64,000 nucleotides of DNA from Aquarana catesbeiana (GCF_042186555.1 NC_133324.1:73460189-73524188), one strand, 5' to 3'; positions 34,114 to 47,361 are shown, counted from the stretch's first letter. Program-made: numbers and translations. Notes: a model not told the origin generated them from the sequence alone.

Positions 34114-35040
34114 CAGTGGTCTCCAAACTGCACCCTTTGCTTGCCTTTATCTGGCTCTTGGGGCACGGTTCCTCCCATTGATATGAGGCACTAACTCCCC
34201 CACTGACACCAAAAATGGGGCAATTATTCCTGCACTGACACCACTAATGGGGTACTATCACATCCACTGGCACCAATGATGGGGCACTATTCCTCTCGCT
34301 GAAACCAACAACGGGGCAATATTCCTCCCACTGACACCAACAATGAGGAACTACTCTTCCCACTCAAACCAAAAATCGGGCACTATAGTTCTTACTGACA
34401 CAAATGTTAGGATGCTATTCCTATACTGACACCAATGTTGGGGCACTATTCCTCTCACTGACACCAACGATGGGGAACTATTCTTCCTACTGACACAAAC
34501 ATTAGGGCACTATCATTCTCACTGACACCAATGTTTGGAGGCCATTCCTCCCAACTACACCAATCTTAGGATGCCATTCCTCCCATAGACACCTATGTTG
34601 GGGAACAATTCCTTCCACTGACACTAACGATGGGGAACTATTCTTCCCACTGGCACCAACGATGGGCAACTATTGTTTCTACTGACACAAACATTAGGGC
34701 ACTATCATTCTTACTGACACCAATGTTTGGAGGCCATTCCTCCCAACTACACCAATCTTAGGATGCCATTCCTCCCAAAGACACCTATGTTGGGGAACAA
34801 TTCCTTCCACTGACACCAACGATGGGGCACTATTCTTCCCACTGGCACCAACATTAGGCCACTATCATTCTTGCTGACACAAACAATGGGGCACTATTCC
34901 TCCCACTAATACTAAAGATGTGGCATTGTTTACTCCCACTGATGCCAATACAGTTTCTACTCCCACTGGCCACAGTCTGGCTCCCCTAAAGTCTGAGGAC
35001 AGTGAACTGGCCCTTTGTTTAGAAAGATTGGAGACCCCTG
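34114..35040. mobile_element. hAT-type MITE filled with a 33-bp minisatellite
   Basis: The ends CAGTGGTCTCCAAAC and, inverted, GATTGGAGACCCCTG fit hAT termini. The flanks GTTTGAAC (34106-34113) and GTTTATAC (35041-35048) match at 6 of 8 bases, consistent with an aged 8-bp duplication. Nearly all the interior is tandem repeat. Confidence 0.75.
34160..34960. repeat. Minisatellite, about 33-bp unit with higher-order repeat
   Basis: The unit reads roughly GGGGCACTATTCCTCCCA followed by CTGACACCAATGATG. A larger block of several units, including CCAATGTTTGGAGGCC, is duplicated about 192 bp apart (near 34530 and 34722). Confidence 0.9.
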
Positions 35041-35291
35041 GTTTATACAGACAGTGCTTCATATCTACAAATGAGCAAATACTGCTCTAATTAATGAGAT
35101 AAAACATAAGGACAGGTGCTGATGAACATGCTTTTTAGGCTTCATGCACAGGGTTGTACAGCATGCAGAGCTGCACATTGACATTCTTGGGACCTGCTGT
35201 CAATACGTACAGCCGCCCATTGAAGAGGTTGAAGAGGTGGCTGTATGCGATTGTGGGGGTTGTGTAAAGCACCTGTATGTGTACTGATGTA

Positions 35292-36776
35292 CAGTGCCTT
35301 GCAAAAGTATTCATACCTCTTGAAAGTTTCCACATTTTGTCATGTTACAACCAAAAAACTTAAATGTATTTTATTGGGATTTTATGTGATAGACCAACAC
35401 AAAGTGGCACATAATTGTGAAGTGGAAGGAAAATGATAAATGGTTATCAAAATTTTTTACAAATAAATATGTGAAAAGTGCGGCGTGTATTTGTATTCAG
35501 GCCCCCTGAGTCAATACTTTGTAGAACCACCTTTCGCTGCAATTACAGCTGCAAGTCTTTTTGGGGATGTCTCTACCAGCTTTGCACATCTAGAGAGTGA
35601 AATTTTGCCCATTCTTCTTTGCAAAATAGCTCAAGCTCTGTCAGATTGGATGGAGAGCGTCTGTAATCAGCAATTTTCAAGTCTTGCCACAGATTCTCAG
35701 TTGGATTTAGGTCTGGACTTTGACTGAGCCATTCTAACACATGAATATGCTTTGATCTAAACCATTCCATTGTAGCTCTGGCTGTATGTTTAGGCTCGTT
35801 GTCCTGCTGGAAGGTGAACCTCTGCCCCAGTCTCAAGTCTTTTGCAGACTCCAACAGGTTTTCTTCTAAGATTGCCCTGTATTTGGCTCTATGCATCTTC
35901 CCATCAACTCTGACCAGCTTCCCTGCTGAAGAAAAGCATCCCCACAACATGATGCTGCCACCACCATGTTTCACGGTGGGGATGGTGTGCTTAGGGTGAT
36001 GTGCAGTGTTAGTTTTCCACCACACATAGCGTTTTGCTTTTTGGTGGAAAAGATTAATTTTGGTCTCATCTGACCCGAGCACCTTCTTCCACATGTTTGC
36101 TGTGTCCCCCACATGACTTTTCGCAAACTGCAAACATGACTTCTTATGACATTCTTTCAACAATGGCTTTCTTCTTGCCGCTCTTCCATAAAGGCCAGAT
36201 TTGTGGAGTGCATGACTAATAGTTGTCCTGTGGACAGATTCTCCCACCTGAGCTGTGGATCTCTGCAGCTCCTCCAGAGTTACCATGGGCCTCTTGGCTG
36301 CTTCTCTGATTAATACTCTCCTTGCCTGTCAGTTTAGGTGGACAGTCATGTCTTGGTAGGTTTGCAGTTGTGTCATACTCTTTCCATTTTCGGATGATGG
36401 ATTGATTAGTGCTCTGCTAGATGTTCAAAGCTCAGGATAATTTTTTTATAACCTAACCCTGCTTTAAACGTCTCTGCAACTTTATCCCTGACCTGTCTGG
36501 TGTGTTCCTTGGCCTTCGTGATGATGTTTGTTCACTAAGATTCTCTAACAAACCTCTGAGGACATTACAGAACAGTATTTATACTGAGATTAAATTATAC
36601 ACAGGTGGCCTCTATTTACTAATTAGGTGACTTCTGAAGGCAATTGGTTCCACTAGATATTAGTTAGGGGTATCAGAGTAAAGGAGGCTGAATACAAATG
36701 TACACCACACTTTTCAGATATTTATTTGTAAAACATTTTGAAAACCATTTATCATTTTCCTTCCACATCACTTAAT
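35292..36776 (-). mobile_element. Tc1-like element with long inverted termini
   Basis: The left end follows a TA and starts CAGTGCCTTGCAAAAGTATT. The segment near 35400-35500 (GGAAAATGATAAATGGTT, AAATAAATATGTGAAAAG) recurs inverted at 36700-36776. The right terminus is incomplete. It encodes a transposase on the minus strand. Confidence 0.9.
35573..36530 (-). pseudogene. Tc1-like transposase, N-terminus frameshifted
   Basis: An intact 237-codon stretch (36286-35573) carries the whole catalytic domain. It has GSDETKINLF with the first Asp, GGGSIMLWGCFSSAG, FQQDNEPKHTA with the second Asp, and SPDLNPTENLW with the Glu, a DD34E-type layout. The N-terminal helix-turn-helix region is recognisable at 36290-36530 (KAKEHTRQVRDKV) but has stops and frameshifts. 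This is the best-preserved transposase in the window; it would still lack DNA binding. Confidence 0.88.
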
Positions 36777-36795
36777 TGCTGTATTGGACACTGAG

Positions 36796-37117
36796 GCTGG
36801 CTATACACTAGTGGAATTTCATTCAAAATTTTTCACTTTAAGAATTTTCGTTTGATTTTTTAAACATTAGTGATGTTACAATGACATTCGCTTTCAACTG
36901 CACTGATAGGAAAATTCAGGAACAGGATGGAAATTTTCTCTTGAACTAACAAATCTCTAATATTGTATGTGTTTTTTGCTTGGTAAAGACCATTTGTTCC
37001 AAAATTGAATGTTAAGAGCCAAATAAATTTTGAACTATTTTTAAACGACACTTGTCAAGCTATTGAATGTAATTAAATTTTGTATGAATTTTTGATTGAA
37101 ACTAGTATATAACCAGC
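36796..37117. mobile_element. MITE with GCTGGCTATACACTAGT termini
   Basis: The left GCTGGCTATACACTAG and right CTAGTATATAACCAGC are inverted, with AT-rich noncoding DNA between. Confidence 0.65.
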
Positions 37118-39800
37118 TTTTTTTTTACCCAAAACGCTTCTGTGATTTTACAGATGTCCGAAGTGTGGGATCCCTAAGGCAATCTCTTCAACATGCACTA
37201 GTCTGAGCTTCCCCTGGAGTTACTAACAGTGATTGCCCCATCTCTATTTTACTTGGAGGTAAAGAGGAGGGGTGGAGACATCAAGATCTCTACCTCATCC
37301 AATCAGAAAATATCTTGTATTCATTGAACAAATACAAGGCATTCTGTGAATGGCGGCAGTGCCCGGCAAGCGACCCCCTGTGGTCAGTGTTTAGTGGCAC
37401 AGTACTTGGATGATTGTGACAATCATTGTAGCTTCCACAGCAGTCCCTCAGGTATGGGAAAAGCATACTTACATTGGGCCATGCTGGACCAACACACATA
37501 TAATGCTACCTCCGCAGGGGCCGCTGGCATTAATTCGTTTGCGAGCACCAGTCCATTCACGTTGCCTACAAAACCACAGTCTAGGGTATGTCTACGATTA
37601 GCGCGTAGCAATTGGAGGATAATCTTCTCATTACTTAAACGTGAATGTTGGATGGTCTAATCCCCCACAACTGAAGACCATGAGGTAACTTTATGAACAG
37701 GCTAAGACCTCACAGCTGGTGACCATGAGGTAACTTTCCGTCAGGAACCATAAACCAGGCAGAGACAGAAAATACAGTTAAAAATCACACCTTTAATGTA
37801 ATAGCAAAAATTACAACAGTTCAGGAACGTAGTGAAAAACAGAAGCTAGGGTTTGGAAGACAGAGCAGGTAATCAGACGAGCCAGGATCAGGGAACCAGA
37901 AGTCAGCGTTATCAGGAGCCAAAAATCAGGAGCAGGAATCAGAACAAAAGTCAGCCAGGCCAAGTCATACACAGCAACACAGCAGGAACACACTGGAGAA
38001 GTTGACCACATAAGGGCACTGAGAGAATGAGCAAAGCTGTTTAAATAACCAAAAGGGGCTGGCTGTAGGTTGGACTAATGAGGCAGGTAATGGTAACCAA
38101 TAGGCGATTCACTGTTGAAACAATAAATGGCTGGTAATTAACCGACAGCTGAGCAGCCTCTGTGCACTGAAAGAAAGAGCTGCTAGTAAATAGGAGCCCA
38201 GCCGACACTTTCAGAACAAAATAAGACCTCACAGCTGAAGGTCATGAAGCAAGTTTCTGGTTACCTTGCAGCTATGCACACCTACTTGTAACCAATGAGA
38301 TTTCCAGAACACTGCACAGTTACAGGGATTTATTTAGAGTATTTACACCTCCTAGCTTCCTTTGGACACAGTCCAGTGACTGAGACAGTCCTTCTCCTGA
38401 CCAGATCCCTTGTGGCGAGGTCCTGCAATCATCTTCTATGCAGATCAAGCCAGGCCCTCAGCCCTCACAGCTACACAGTCCATGGGCTGCCTAAAGGCAG
38501 AAGACCCTCAGTCTCTGAAGCTCTCCTGGGGAGGGAGAACCTTCAGACTATTTATCACCTTTCCAGCCCCCTTCTGAACACTCCTCTCCAGGGATTGCCT
38601 GAAGCACAATAAATATTCAGGCTGGTCATTTGCATCCTCCTCTCTAGGTTCTGGAAGCTTCTTCCAGAGGCATGGCAAAGCAATCAAACTCCCAGCCTGT
38701 AAAAACCCTGAACAGACCAGAACAGATGATCACTGCTCCCTTGATTATAGAAGGAGCCAGAAAACTAGATTTACCTACCATCCTATGCTAGGAAGGTGCT
38801 ATATACGTATGTAATTAAGATCACACGTGGAGTCCAGCTTTAGGTGTAGATCACATAACCCAAGACTGAACCACATACCAGAACTAGTAATCCACACAAT
38901 GAAATGTTTTTTACAGAGGCTTATTATAGGAAACTAGACTCTAATTTCTGAAATCTTATGGCATCGTAGAATCTGACACTTAGAGCGAATTACCCAACAC
39001 AGCACAATACCTTTGCAAGATATAGCTGTCTGAAAAATAGCTATATGAGAGATCAAAGTGTATGGGATGGAATACTACCAGGCATTCAGTCTGGCCATTA
39101 ATCCCACTCACACACCTGTAATAATCCTTACTAGGAATGTGCTGTTGTGCAAGTTATACAGTAACTGTGGCATACGTTATTTAGGCAATAAACAGTCCCA
39201 AGCAAACGATATTAACATCAGCAGTTTAAGCAATATTGTACATGACGGCAGTTCAAACAACATTCAAATTCAGGCTTACACAACGTTTTTACGGTTCCAC
39301 ATAATAAATCTCATAAAAAATTGTACAAGTAATGACTTAACCCATGGGTGTTTCAGTGGATAGGCAGTTAGCTGCAGAATAGAAACCAAAGAGTGGTTAT
39401 AAACTAGGTTCCTTAGGCACAGAGACCAGTCATTAGTGGCATACCACAATGCTCTAATCCTGTTCAATTTAATGTGTTGGTAAGGTAAAAACTGAAGGTT
39501 TGGTGGGTAGGTTTACTGATGACACAAAGATGTGAAAAGGGGTTGATATTCCTGGAGGTGTCTGTAACATGAAACTTGTGTAGGTATCTGCTGCCCTCTA
39601 CTGTTTGTATTCGTGAATAATCTATCTATCACAGGGTAATGAATAATTATGTATTAGCATTTCCTGTCTATGGTAGGCTGGCTTGGAAACCCCAGAAGGT
39701 GGAAGTCCGGACAGAGAGAGGAGCTGAGACCACATGTCTCATGGAAGAACTATTACTATTCCAGAACAGAAGCAGGGGTTAATAGGGATGTGTTCCTTTG
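37118..39800. other. No gene seen; short direct repeats
   Basis: The phrase ACCATGAGGTAACTTT occurs near 37678 and 37722, and GACCTCACAGCTG near 37707 and 38226. No protein domain or RNA gene is recognised in the short frames. Confidence 0.5.
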
Positions 39801-40504
39801 TTAAAGAGGAAGTAAACTCTCCCACTCTGATGCTTCTTTTCATTTAGTCCATTATAATAAGTAATTATCAAACTATAGCCACTGTAATCCAGCCCGAATC
39901 GCATATTACTTACTGTTTAAAGAAACTTTAAAAAACTTGTTTCCAGGGGTAAGGCAGCACCATCTTAAGTATTGTTTTCTGAGTCCACAGTAGAGTGTAT
40001 TTCCGCCCTTACATCGAGCACTTCCTGTACTGTTAAACAAGCCTCCTTCTCAATCCAACCTTTCTATGGCAACCCTGCTTCACTGCTCATAGCCGACTTG
40101 TTTTATTTCATAGTATTTACTTGTGCCGATTATCTAGTGTTTTTCTATGTCAGTCTTATCAGCTTCAGCTTCAGCTGATAAGGCTGCAGTAATGCTGTTG
40201 TTGCCCAAGTTTACACTCCATGTGATGTCACATGGGGTGTAGTAGGAAGCTCTAAGTGATTATGCAGTCTCGTGGGATTTCAGTGTTGTGCAGTAGGAAG
40301 ATCTGATAATAGACAGACAAGTACACAGAGTGTGCCATAAATCAGGGGAGATCTGGGCATGCTCAGTGAAGTCATTCTAAAGAACAAAAAGGATTACAAC
40401 AATACTAAGCAAGTAAGGAGATATCTACAAGCAGTGTTCATTAGGGTTTTATATGCTGATTTATATGGGACAAAGTTGCCGGGGAGAGTGTACAACCACT
40501 TTAA
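39801..40504. mobile_element. TTAA-flanked MITE (TTAAAGAGGAAGT)
   Basis: Starts TTAAAGAGGAAGTAAAC and ends GTACAACCACTTTAA, with TTAA on each side. The TTAAAGRGG start resembles the frog T2 MITE group. Noncoding. Confidence 0.7.
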
Positions 40505-40631
40505 TAGTTTACTATTGTTGCCTATAGCTTCTGGGTGTACAATATATATGTATATATTTAATGACTAGTGACAGAAGTATACCTGTTCCCTTGTTGTTAT
40601 CACATATGCACTATACCAGAAAATTAAACTT

Positions 40632-40655
40632 GTGTGTGTGTGTGTGTGTGTGTGG
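40632..40655. repeat. (TG)n microsatellite
   Basis: About twelve TG units. Confidence 0.9.
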
Positions 40656-41887
40656 CGGTCTCCTTGCCTTATGTTAGAAAGATGAATCTGTTTATTGCAA
40701 TAGAGTTTATATGTGTCTCCTCTGGTCTCGGATTCTATAGCTAGTTTTAACTTAGGGCTCAATAACCAGCATAGCTTAAAGCCAGGTTAGGCATTTGATG
40801 GCTACTAGGTTCTAAGCACAGAGTAGATAGGCTGACTCTGAGTTCAATTGCCATACCACAGTTTCTGCTGGTGAAAAGCTGCGGTCCAGGATAAGGGCTG
40901 GAGGATCTCTTTATCACAGCAGGTCTTTCACACCAAGACGAACATCACATCGTGATCATCCTTGGGGCCTCCGCAACTGGACTTTGCTGCAACATTCATC
41001 TAGAGGTTTCCCCAATAATAACTATATATACCCAGGTATATGTGCACAATTCCACCAAGACGCTTGTTGGGCCCTTTACTGATAATATCTGTTTGTACAT
41101 TGGATGAATACACTATTATGACTATTTATTCTTTTCATATATAAAGCTTGTATTATTTCTATACTAGTGTGGAGCTATATACATATGGTTAATGTTATAT
41201 GCTAGTTGCAGTATTTCCTCTGCTCCCAATTACTTTGATCAGATTATTGATTCATTTCCTTGTTTACTTTGCTTGTTCCTGAACCCCTGTTGCTGACTCT
41301 GGTTATTGACCCAATCTTGCCTCCTGTCTTCTGTTCCAGTATCTGCTCTGTTCGCCGGATATTGACCTTGGCCTGGCTCTGACTCTGCTCCTGGTTCCTG
41401 ATTCTGTACCTCTACCGCCCAGTTATTGCCAACTTCTGCCCATCTGACCACACATCCGAGATCCAGCATCTGCCAGCTTGCCTGCTGCACTGTCTTCAGC
41501 CCCGCATCTGCAGCAAGATCTCCTGACCCATATCTTCTACAGACACCTGTGCCACTCTGTGCTCTATTATACCCTGTCATCAACCACAGGGGAAACAGGA
41601 CAAGAAGTGTAAGGAGAACCCTCTTGTCAATTCAGCCTCAACCAGGTACATGACAGCATGTAATGCCGCAGTAAGGTCCAAGGCCATCTTTGGTGGTCCT
41701 GATGGGTCACATAGTGCTCCACTATGCCTGAAAGGAAGAGCTGCAATCACATCTTCTAAGCAGTATATCTGCTCATTATAACCTGCTGACACAAAGAGAA
41801 TAGAGCTGGTATGAGATGGGTGGAGGTGATACTCAGTGCCCAATAGTATGCACACAACAAACAACAAAATTGCCCATGAGACTTTTA
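40656..41887. other. No gene seen; CT-rich repeat-like stretch
   Basis: 41270-41550 is rich in CTGACTCTG and CCTGGTTCCTG words and resembles 58640-59100 in style. It may be an old amphibian repeat. No coding sequence. Confidence 0.4.
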
Positions 41888-42073
41888 AAGAGCCTTAGGT
41901 AAAATGTATAAAGGATTTATTTAACACACATTTAAAAACAACATGTAGTACAGAAAAAAAAGAAAACATATTAAATATCCACATATTGGTAAATTTTACA
42001 TTCATATAATAGACCTTTCCATGAGACCTGGATATGTCATAAAAATGACTGTCAGTAGTCTGGGATAGCTGTG

Positions 42074-42118
42074 CTAGGTTTCGACACGTTTCGCAAGAGG
42101 AGTCCTGCTTCTTCGGGA
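42074..42118 (-). ncRNA. Hammerhead-like motif, left arm
   Basis: Minus strand: CCGAAGA, hairpin GCAGGACTCCTCTTGC, GAAAC, GTGTC. The core differs from CTGANGA by T to C, so it is degenerate. Confidence 0.4.
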
Positions 42119-42671
42119 GAAGCACAGATAGATGCCTGGAGATCAAGCGCACAAGTAAGTAAATAAAATTTAAAAAAAGGGGGGGGGGGAGGGAAAGGGC
42201 AGGAGGGGGAAGTGCCGAGCATATGCATATAAAGTTCAGTATATTCCTCTTACGATTAATGAAGGACTCCAGACCTACTAGTGTGATATAGATGACTCTT
42301 TGTGAAGTAGTCAAAAGATAAGTATATATAGGTGGGTATACTACCCTGAATTTATAAATGAAACTTCAAAATAGAACGTCCATAAAAGTAGATGGATAAA
42401 TGCATAAAATGCCAACCATGCCACCAAGCTTCCCTTCGGGAGCTGTGTGAGGGTGGGGAGATGGAAAACAGTGAGAAGCTGCAAGAAACTGGAACACCTG
42501 TCCAGTCAAAGAAATAAACCATAATGAAAACCTAACCAAACAATACAGTGAAATAATATAACCAATAAAAGTTATTATAAGAGGCAATCTGAGAATGTGT
42601 AATAAGTGCCTATGTATTAACATAATAAAATACGAATGATTATGTAATAAGTGAAGTGTGTAAGTGCCATT

Positions 42672-43011
42672 ATTTATTTATTTATTTCAGGTACTTATAT
42701 AGCGCCGTCAATTTACGCAGCGCTTTACATATACGTTGTACATTCACATCAGTCCCTACCCTCAAAGAGCTTACAATCTAAGGTCCCTAACACACATTCA
42801 TACATACTAGGGACAATTTAGACAGGATCCAATTAACCTACCAGCATGTCTTTGGAGTGTGGGAGGAAACCGGAGTACCTGGAGGAAACCCACGCAGACA
42901 CTGGGAGAACATAAAAAACTCCAGGCAGGTAGTGTCGTGGTTGTGATTCGAACCAGCGATCCTTCTTACTGCTAGGCGAAAGTGCTATCCACTACACCAC
43001 TGTGCCGCCCA
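42672..43011 (-). mobile_element. tRNA-derived SINE
   Basis: On the minus strand it starts GGCGGCACAGTGGTGTAGTGG, with an A-box-like GTAGTGGATAGCAC and a B box GGTTCGAATC (42945-42954), as in RNA polymerase III promoters. It contains a GGAGGAAACC/CCCACGCAGACA body in plus orientation and ends in an (AAAT)n tail. The right arm of the palindrome shows the empty site (near 46762-46775, ...CTCATGGCACTTAC), which fixes both ends. Confidence 0.8.
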
Positions 43012-43064
43012 TGAGAAATAAGGTGTGCAGAATATTTTTTATATACAAATTGGATAATATAAAA

Positions 43065-44754
43065 CAGCGGTTCTCAACCTGGGGGTCGTTACCCCCTGGG
43101 GGGGTCGATTGCCCATTCTCCAGGGGGTCGCGAATGCTGGCCGAGATGCTGGCCGAGACAGACCCGAAGTTACTGCCGGAGTCCGTCCGTCTCGGCCAGC
43201 GAGATGTCACTTCCTAGAGAGGAGGCACTGCACGGAAGTGAAGTTCCGTCGCCGCCATCTTGGTACTCTCGTCCGCAGTAAGGCTTAGACTTAGAAGTCG
43301 GCAAGCGGAAATCTTTTTACACCCACCGAAGTCCGCTTGCTGCGGACGAGTGTACCAAGAAGGAGGCAACGAAACATCACTTGCTGAAGTAGAAGAACAC
43401 CTTTGACTTCTGGTAAGTCAGACACACAGGAAAAGCTGATAAGGCAACTTTTTTTTATTATGGTACTTAACATTATCAGAAAAAAAACCCCCATTAAAAC
43501 GCCGCAACTGTGCCATCAAATGCAGCCACTGTGCCTATCAATTGTCGCCACTGTGCCATCAAACGCAGGAACTGTGCCCTTTAATTGTTGCCACTGTGCC
43601 AAACGCAGCCACTGTGACCATCAATTGTCGCCACTGTGCCAGCAAACGTCACCACTGTGCCCATCAATTGTCGCCACTGTGCCATCAAACATAGCCACTG
43701 TGCCCAACAATTGTTGCCACTGTGCCAGCAAACGCCGCCACTGTGCCATCAAATGCAGCCACTGTGCCCTTTAATTGTTGCCACTGTACCAAAAGCAGCC
43801 ACTGTGCCCATCAATTGTCGCCACTGTGCCAGCAAATGTCTCCACTGTGCCATCAAACACAGCCACTGTGCCATCAGACGCAGCCACTGTGCCCTTTAAT
43901 TGTTGCCACTGTGCCAGCAAATGCCGCCACTGTGCCCATCAAAAGCAGCCACTGTGCCCATCAATTGTCGCAACTGTGCCAGCAAATGCTGCCACTGTGC
44001 CAGCAAACGCAGGAACTGTGCCCTTTAATTGTTGCCACTGTGCCAAACGCAGCCACTGTGCCCATCAATTGTCGCCACTGTGCCAGCAAATGTCGCCACT
44101 GTGCAGCCACTGTGCCCATCAATTGTCGCCACTGTGCCATCAAACACAGCCACTGTGCCCAACAATTGTCGCCACTGTGCCCAACAATTGTCGCCACTGT
44201 GCCAGCAATCGCCGCCACTGTGCCATCGAACGCAGCCACTGTGCCCTTTAATTGTTGCCACTGTGCCAAGCGCAGCCACTGTGCCCATCAATTGTCGCCA
44301 CTGTGCCAGCAAACGTCGCCACTGTGCCAGCAAACATCGCCACTGTGCCATCAAACACAGCCACTGTGCCATCAAACACAGCCACTGTTCCCTTTAATTG
44401 TTGCCACTGTGCCAAACGCAGCCACTGTGCCCATAAATTGTCGCCACTGTGCCAGCAAACGTCGCCACCTGTGCCATCAAACGCAGCCACTGTGCCCTTT
44501 AATTGTTGCCACTGTGCCAAACGCAGCCACTGTGCCCATCAATTGTCACCACTGTGCCAGCAAACATCCCACTGTGCAGCCACTGTGACCATCAATTGTC
44601 ACCACTGTGCCCATCAATTGTCGCCACTGTGCCAACAAACGCCGCCACTGTGCCAGCAAACGCGACCAACGAAAATAATTTTACTGTTAGGGGTCCCCAC
44701 AACTTGGGAAATTTTATCAAGGGGTCATGGCACTAGAAAGGTTGAGAACCACTG
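43065..44754. mobile_element. hAT MITE with minisatellite, 8-bp duplication ATATAAAA
   Basis: Termini CAGCGGTTCTCAACCTGGGG and AAGGTTGAGAACCACTG are inverted and of the hAT/Charlie type. Perfect 8-bp duplications ATATAAAA flank it (43057-43064, 44755-44762). The other palindrome arm has a single ATATAAAA at the empty site. No transposase. Confidence 0.92.
43497..44668. repeat. Minisatellite, 18-22 bp units
   Basis: GCCACTGTGCC alternates with CATCAAACGCA, CATCAATTGTC, CTTTAATTGTT, AGCAAACGTC and AAACGCA, in repeating higher-order order. All frames on both strands stay open (Cys/His/Pro-rich), but this is a repeat artefact. Confidence 0.95.
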
Positions 44755-45382
44755 ATATAAAAAGTGTATACCATAAAAAATATTATTACAATAAAAATAC
44801 AAAATGTGCATATGTTTAACCATTGAAATACAGTGATTGTGTAGTATGAATTGAAAAGCCATTTGAATTATACCATTGAAAGACGGTACAAATATGAATG
44901 ATATGTGATCATGTATGTGTATGCTGTATGCTGTAAAAACAGCTATCATGAGTAATGTCCATATTAAAGTGCAAGACAGCACTCACTGGTTGTGTGTAAG
45001 TGAATGCGAGTCTGAAATAGTGAATACCAAAAAGAACAAACAAAACGTATCCTAATAGATGTCCATATTAGTGATTGTTGGTGTTTTCTCTATATTATGT
45101 TTCTGTTTGATTTTTTCTATCACTAGTATGGACATCCATTAGGATACGTTTTGTTTGTTCTTTTTGGTATTCACTATTTCAGACTCGCATTCACTTACAC
45201 ACAACCAGTGAGTGCTGTCTTGCACTTTAATACGGACATTACTCATGATAGCTGTTTTTACAGCATACACATACATGATCACATATCATTCATATTTGTA
45301 CCATCTTTCGATGGTATAATTCAAATGGCTTTTCAATTCATACTACACAATCACTGTATTTTAATAGTTTAACACATGCACA

Positions 45383-46665
45383 CAGTGGCGGCTGGTGCTC
45401 TAAATTTTTTGGGGGTCGCAAACAAACTGAAAAAAACTAAACCCCCCCTATCAATTGCAGCCTCACTGTGCCCATCAAATGCAGCCATTGTGTCCATCAA
45501 ATGCAGCCATTGTGCCCATCAAATGCAACTTGTGCCCATCATACGCAGCCACTTGTGCCCCATCATACGCAGCCACTTGTGCCTCATCATATGCAGCCAC
45601 TTGTCCCCATCATATGCAACCACTTGTGCCCATCATATGCAGCCACTTGTGCCCCATCATATGCAGTCACTTGTGCCAATCAAATGCAGCCACTTGTGAC
45701 CGTCATATGCAGCCACTTGTGACCGTCATATGCAGCCACTTGTGCCAATCAAATGCAGCCACTTGTGACCGTCATATGCAGCCACTTGTGCCCATCATAT
45801 GCAGCCACTTGTGCCCATCATATGCAGCCACTTGTGCCCAGTAAATGCAGTCACTTGTGCCAATTAAATGCAGACACTTGTGTCCATCATATGCAGCCAC
45901 TTGTGCCCATCATATGCAGCCACTTGTGCCCATCATATGCAGCCACTTGTGCCCAGTAAATGCAGTCACTTGTGCCAATTAAATGCAGACACTTGTGCCC
46001 ATCAAATGCAGCCACTTGTGCCCATCAAATGCACCCACTTGTGCCCATCAAATGCAACCACTTGTGCCCGCCAAATGCAGCCACTTGTGCCCATCAAATG
46101 CAGCCAGGCTCAGCTGACACTTCACTAATCCCCCCCTCCCACGGCCCGGCGGCACTTACCGCTCCTCTCCTGGAGTGACGGGGCTCTCCTCCTCGGCGGG
46201 AAGCAGCGGCTCTCGTCTCTTCCTCTGCGGCTCTCCTCCTCGGCAGGAAACAGCGGCTGTGGCTCCTGTGGCCGCTCGTCTCCTCTTCCTCCAAAGCGTT
46301 AGGCATCCGATAGGATCGCCTAATGCTTTGGCCAATCGGGAGACAGGTCCCACTGACCTGCCTGCTGATTGGCAGAGAGGAATGTTAGTGTGAAAATAGC
46401 GAAAATTCATTTGCTATGCCACACAACAGGGTGGGATCGGGACGCAGTGCTCTGCCCCCCCCCCCCCCCCAGCCCACCCTATTTTGAAGCCTATTAGAGC
46501 CTCTGGCTCTAATCACATGCTTCAAAATACACACCCCGCCTATCCCCGCCATAGTATTTCATGTGTCCGGCATCCTGAAAAAGGGCTGGGCACATGAATA
46601 GGGAGGGCGGCAGAGGTGTCAGGGGGGGCAGCGCCCGTGCGCCCACAATGCACGGGCCGCCACTG
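45383..46665. mobile_element. hAT MITE with minisatellite, 8-bp duplication CATGCACA
   Basis: Termini CAGTGGCGGCTGGTG and GGGCCGCCACTG are inverted. CATGCACA flanks both sides (45375-45382, 46666-46673). The left palindrome arm holds the empty site. The right part (46130-46640) is GC-rich and noncoding. Confidence 0.92.
45455..46110. repeat. Minisatellite, 23-bp unit
   Basis: Copies of CCACTTGTGCCCATCATATG-CAG with variants CATCAAATGCAG and CAGTAAATGCAG. Early units read CACTGTGCCCATCAAATGCA, identical in style to the array at 43497-44668. Confidence 0.95.
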
Positions 46666-47361
46666 CATGCACATTTAGTATTGTTATTGTAATAATATTT
46701 TTAATGGTATACACTTTTTATATTATCTGATTTGTATATAAAAAATATTCTGCATACCTTATTTCTCATGGCACTTACACACTTCACCTATCACATAATG
46801 ATTCGTATTTTATTATGTTAATACATCACTCATAACACATTCTCAGATTGCCTCTTATAATAACTTTTATTGGTTATATTATTTCACTGTATTGTTTGGT
46901 TAGGTTTTCATTATGGTTTAATTCCTTGACTGGACAGGTGTGGGTACTTTCCATGTGGGATTTACATCCTTCGCTCCGGTTCTGGTTTCTTGCTGCTTCC
47001 CACTGGTTTCCATCTCCCCCCTCAAACAGCTCCCGGGGGGAAGCTTGGTGGCATGGTTGGCATTTTATGCATTTATCCATCTACTTTATGGATGTTCTAC
47101 TTTGACGTTTCTTTTATAAATTCAGGGTAGTATACCCACCTATATATACTTATCTTTTGACTACTTCACAAAGAGTCATCTATACCAGGCTAGTAGGCCA
47201 GGAGTCCTTCTTTATTCGTAAGTGGAATATACTGAACTTTATATGCATATGCTCGGGACTTCCCCCTCCCCCCCCTTTCCCTTCCCTCACCTTTTTTTTG
47301 TATTTTATTTACTTACTTGTGCTCTTGATCTCCAGGCATCTCCAGGCATCTATCTGTGCTT

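Noticed and set aside
42940..43011. Possible tRNA gene (B box and A box)
   Set aside because: The segment lacks a proper anticodon arm and acceptor pairing and continues into a SINE body with an (AAAT)n tail.
43497..44668. CRISPR-like regular array and long Cys/His-rich open frames
   Set aside because: Units abut with no unique spacers, the array lies within a hAT MITE with an 8-bp duplication, and all frames are open, which is the mark of a minisatellite.
45376..46178. Several overlapping His/Cys-rich frames
   Set aside because: Products of the 23-bp minisatellite.
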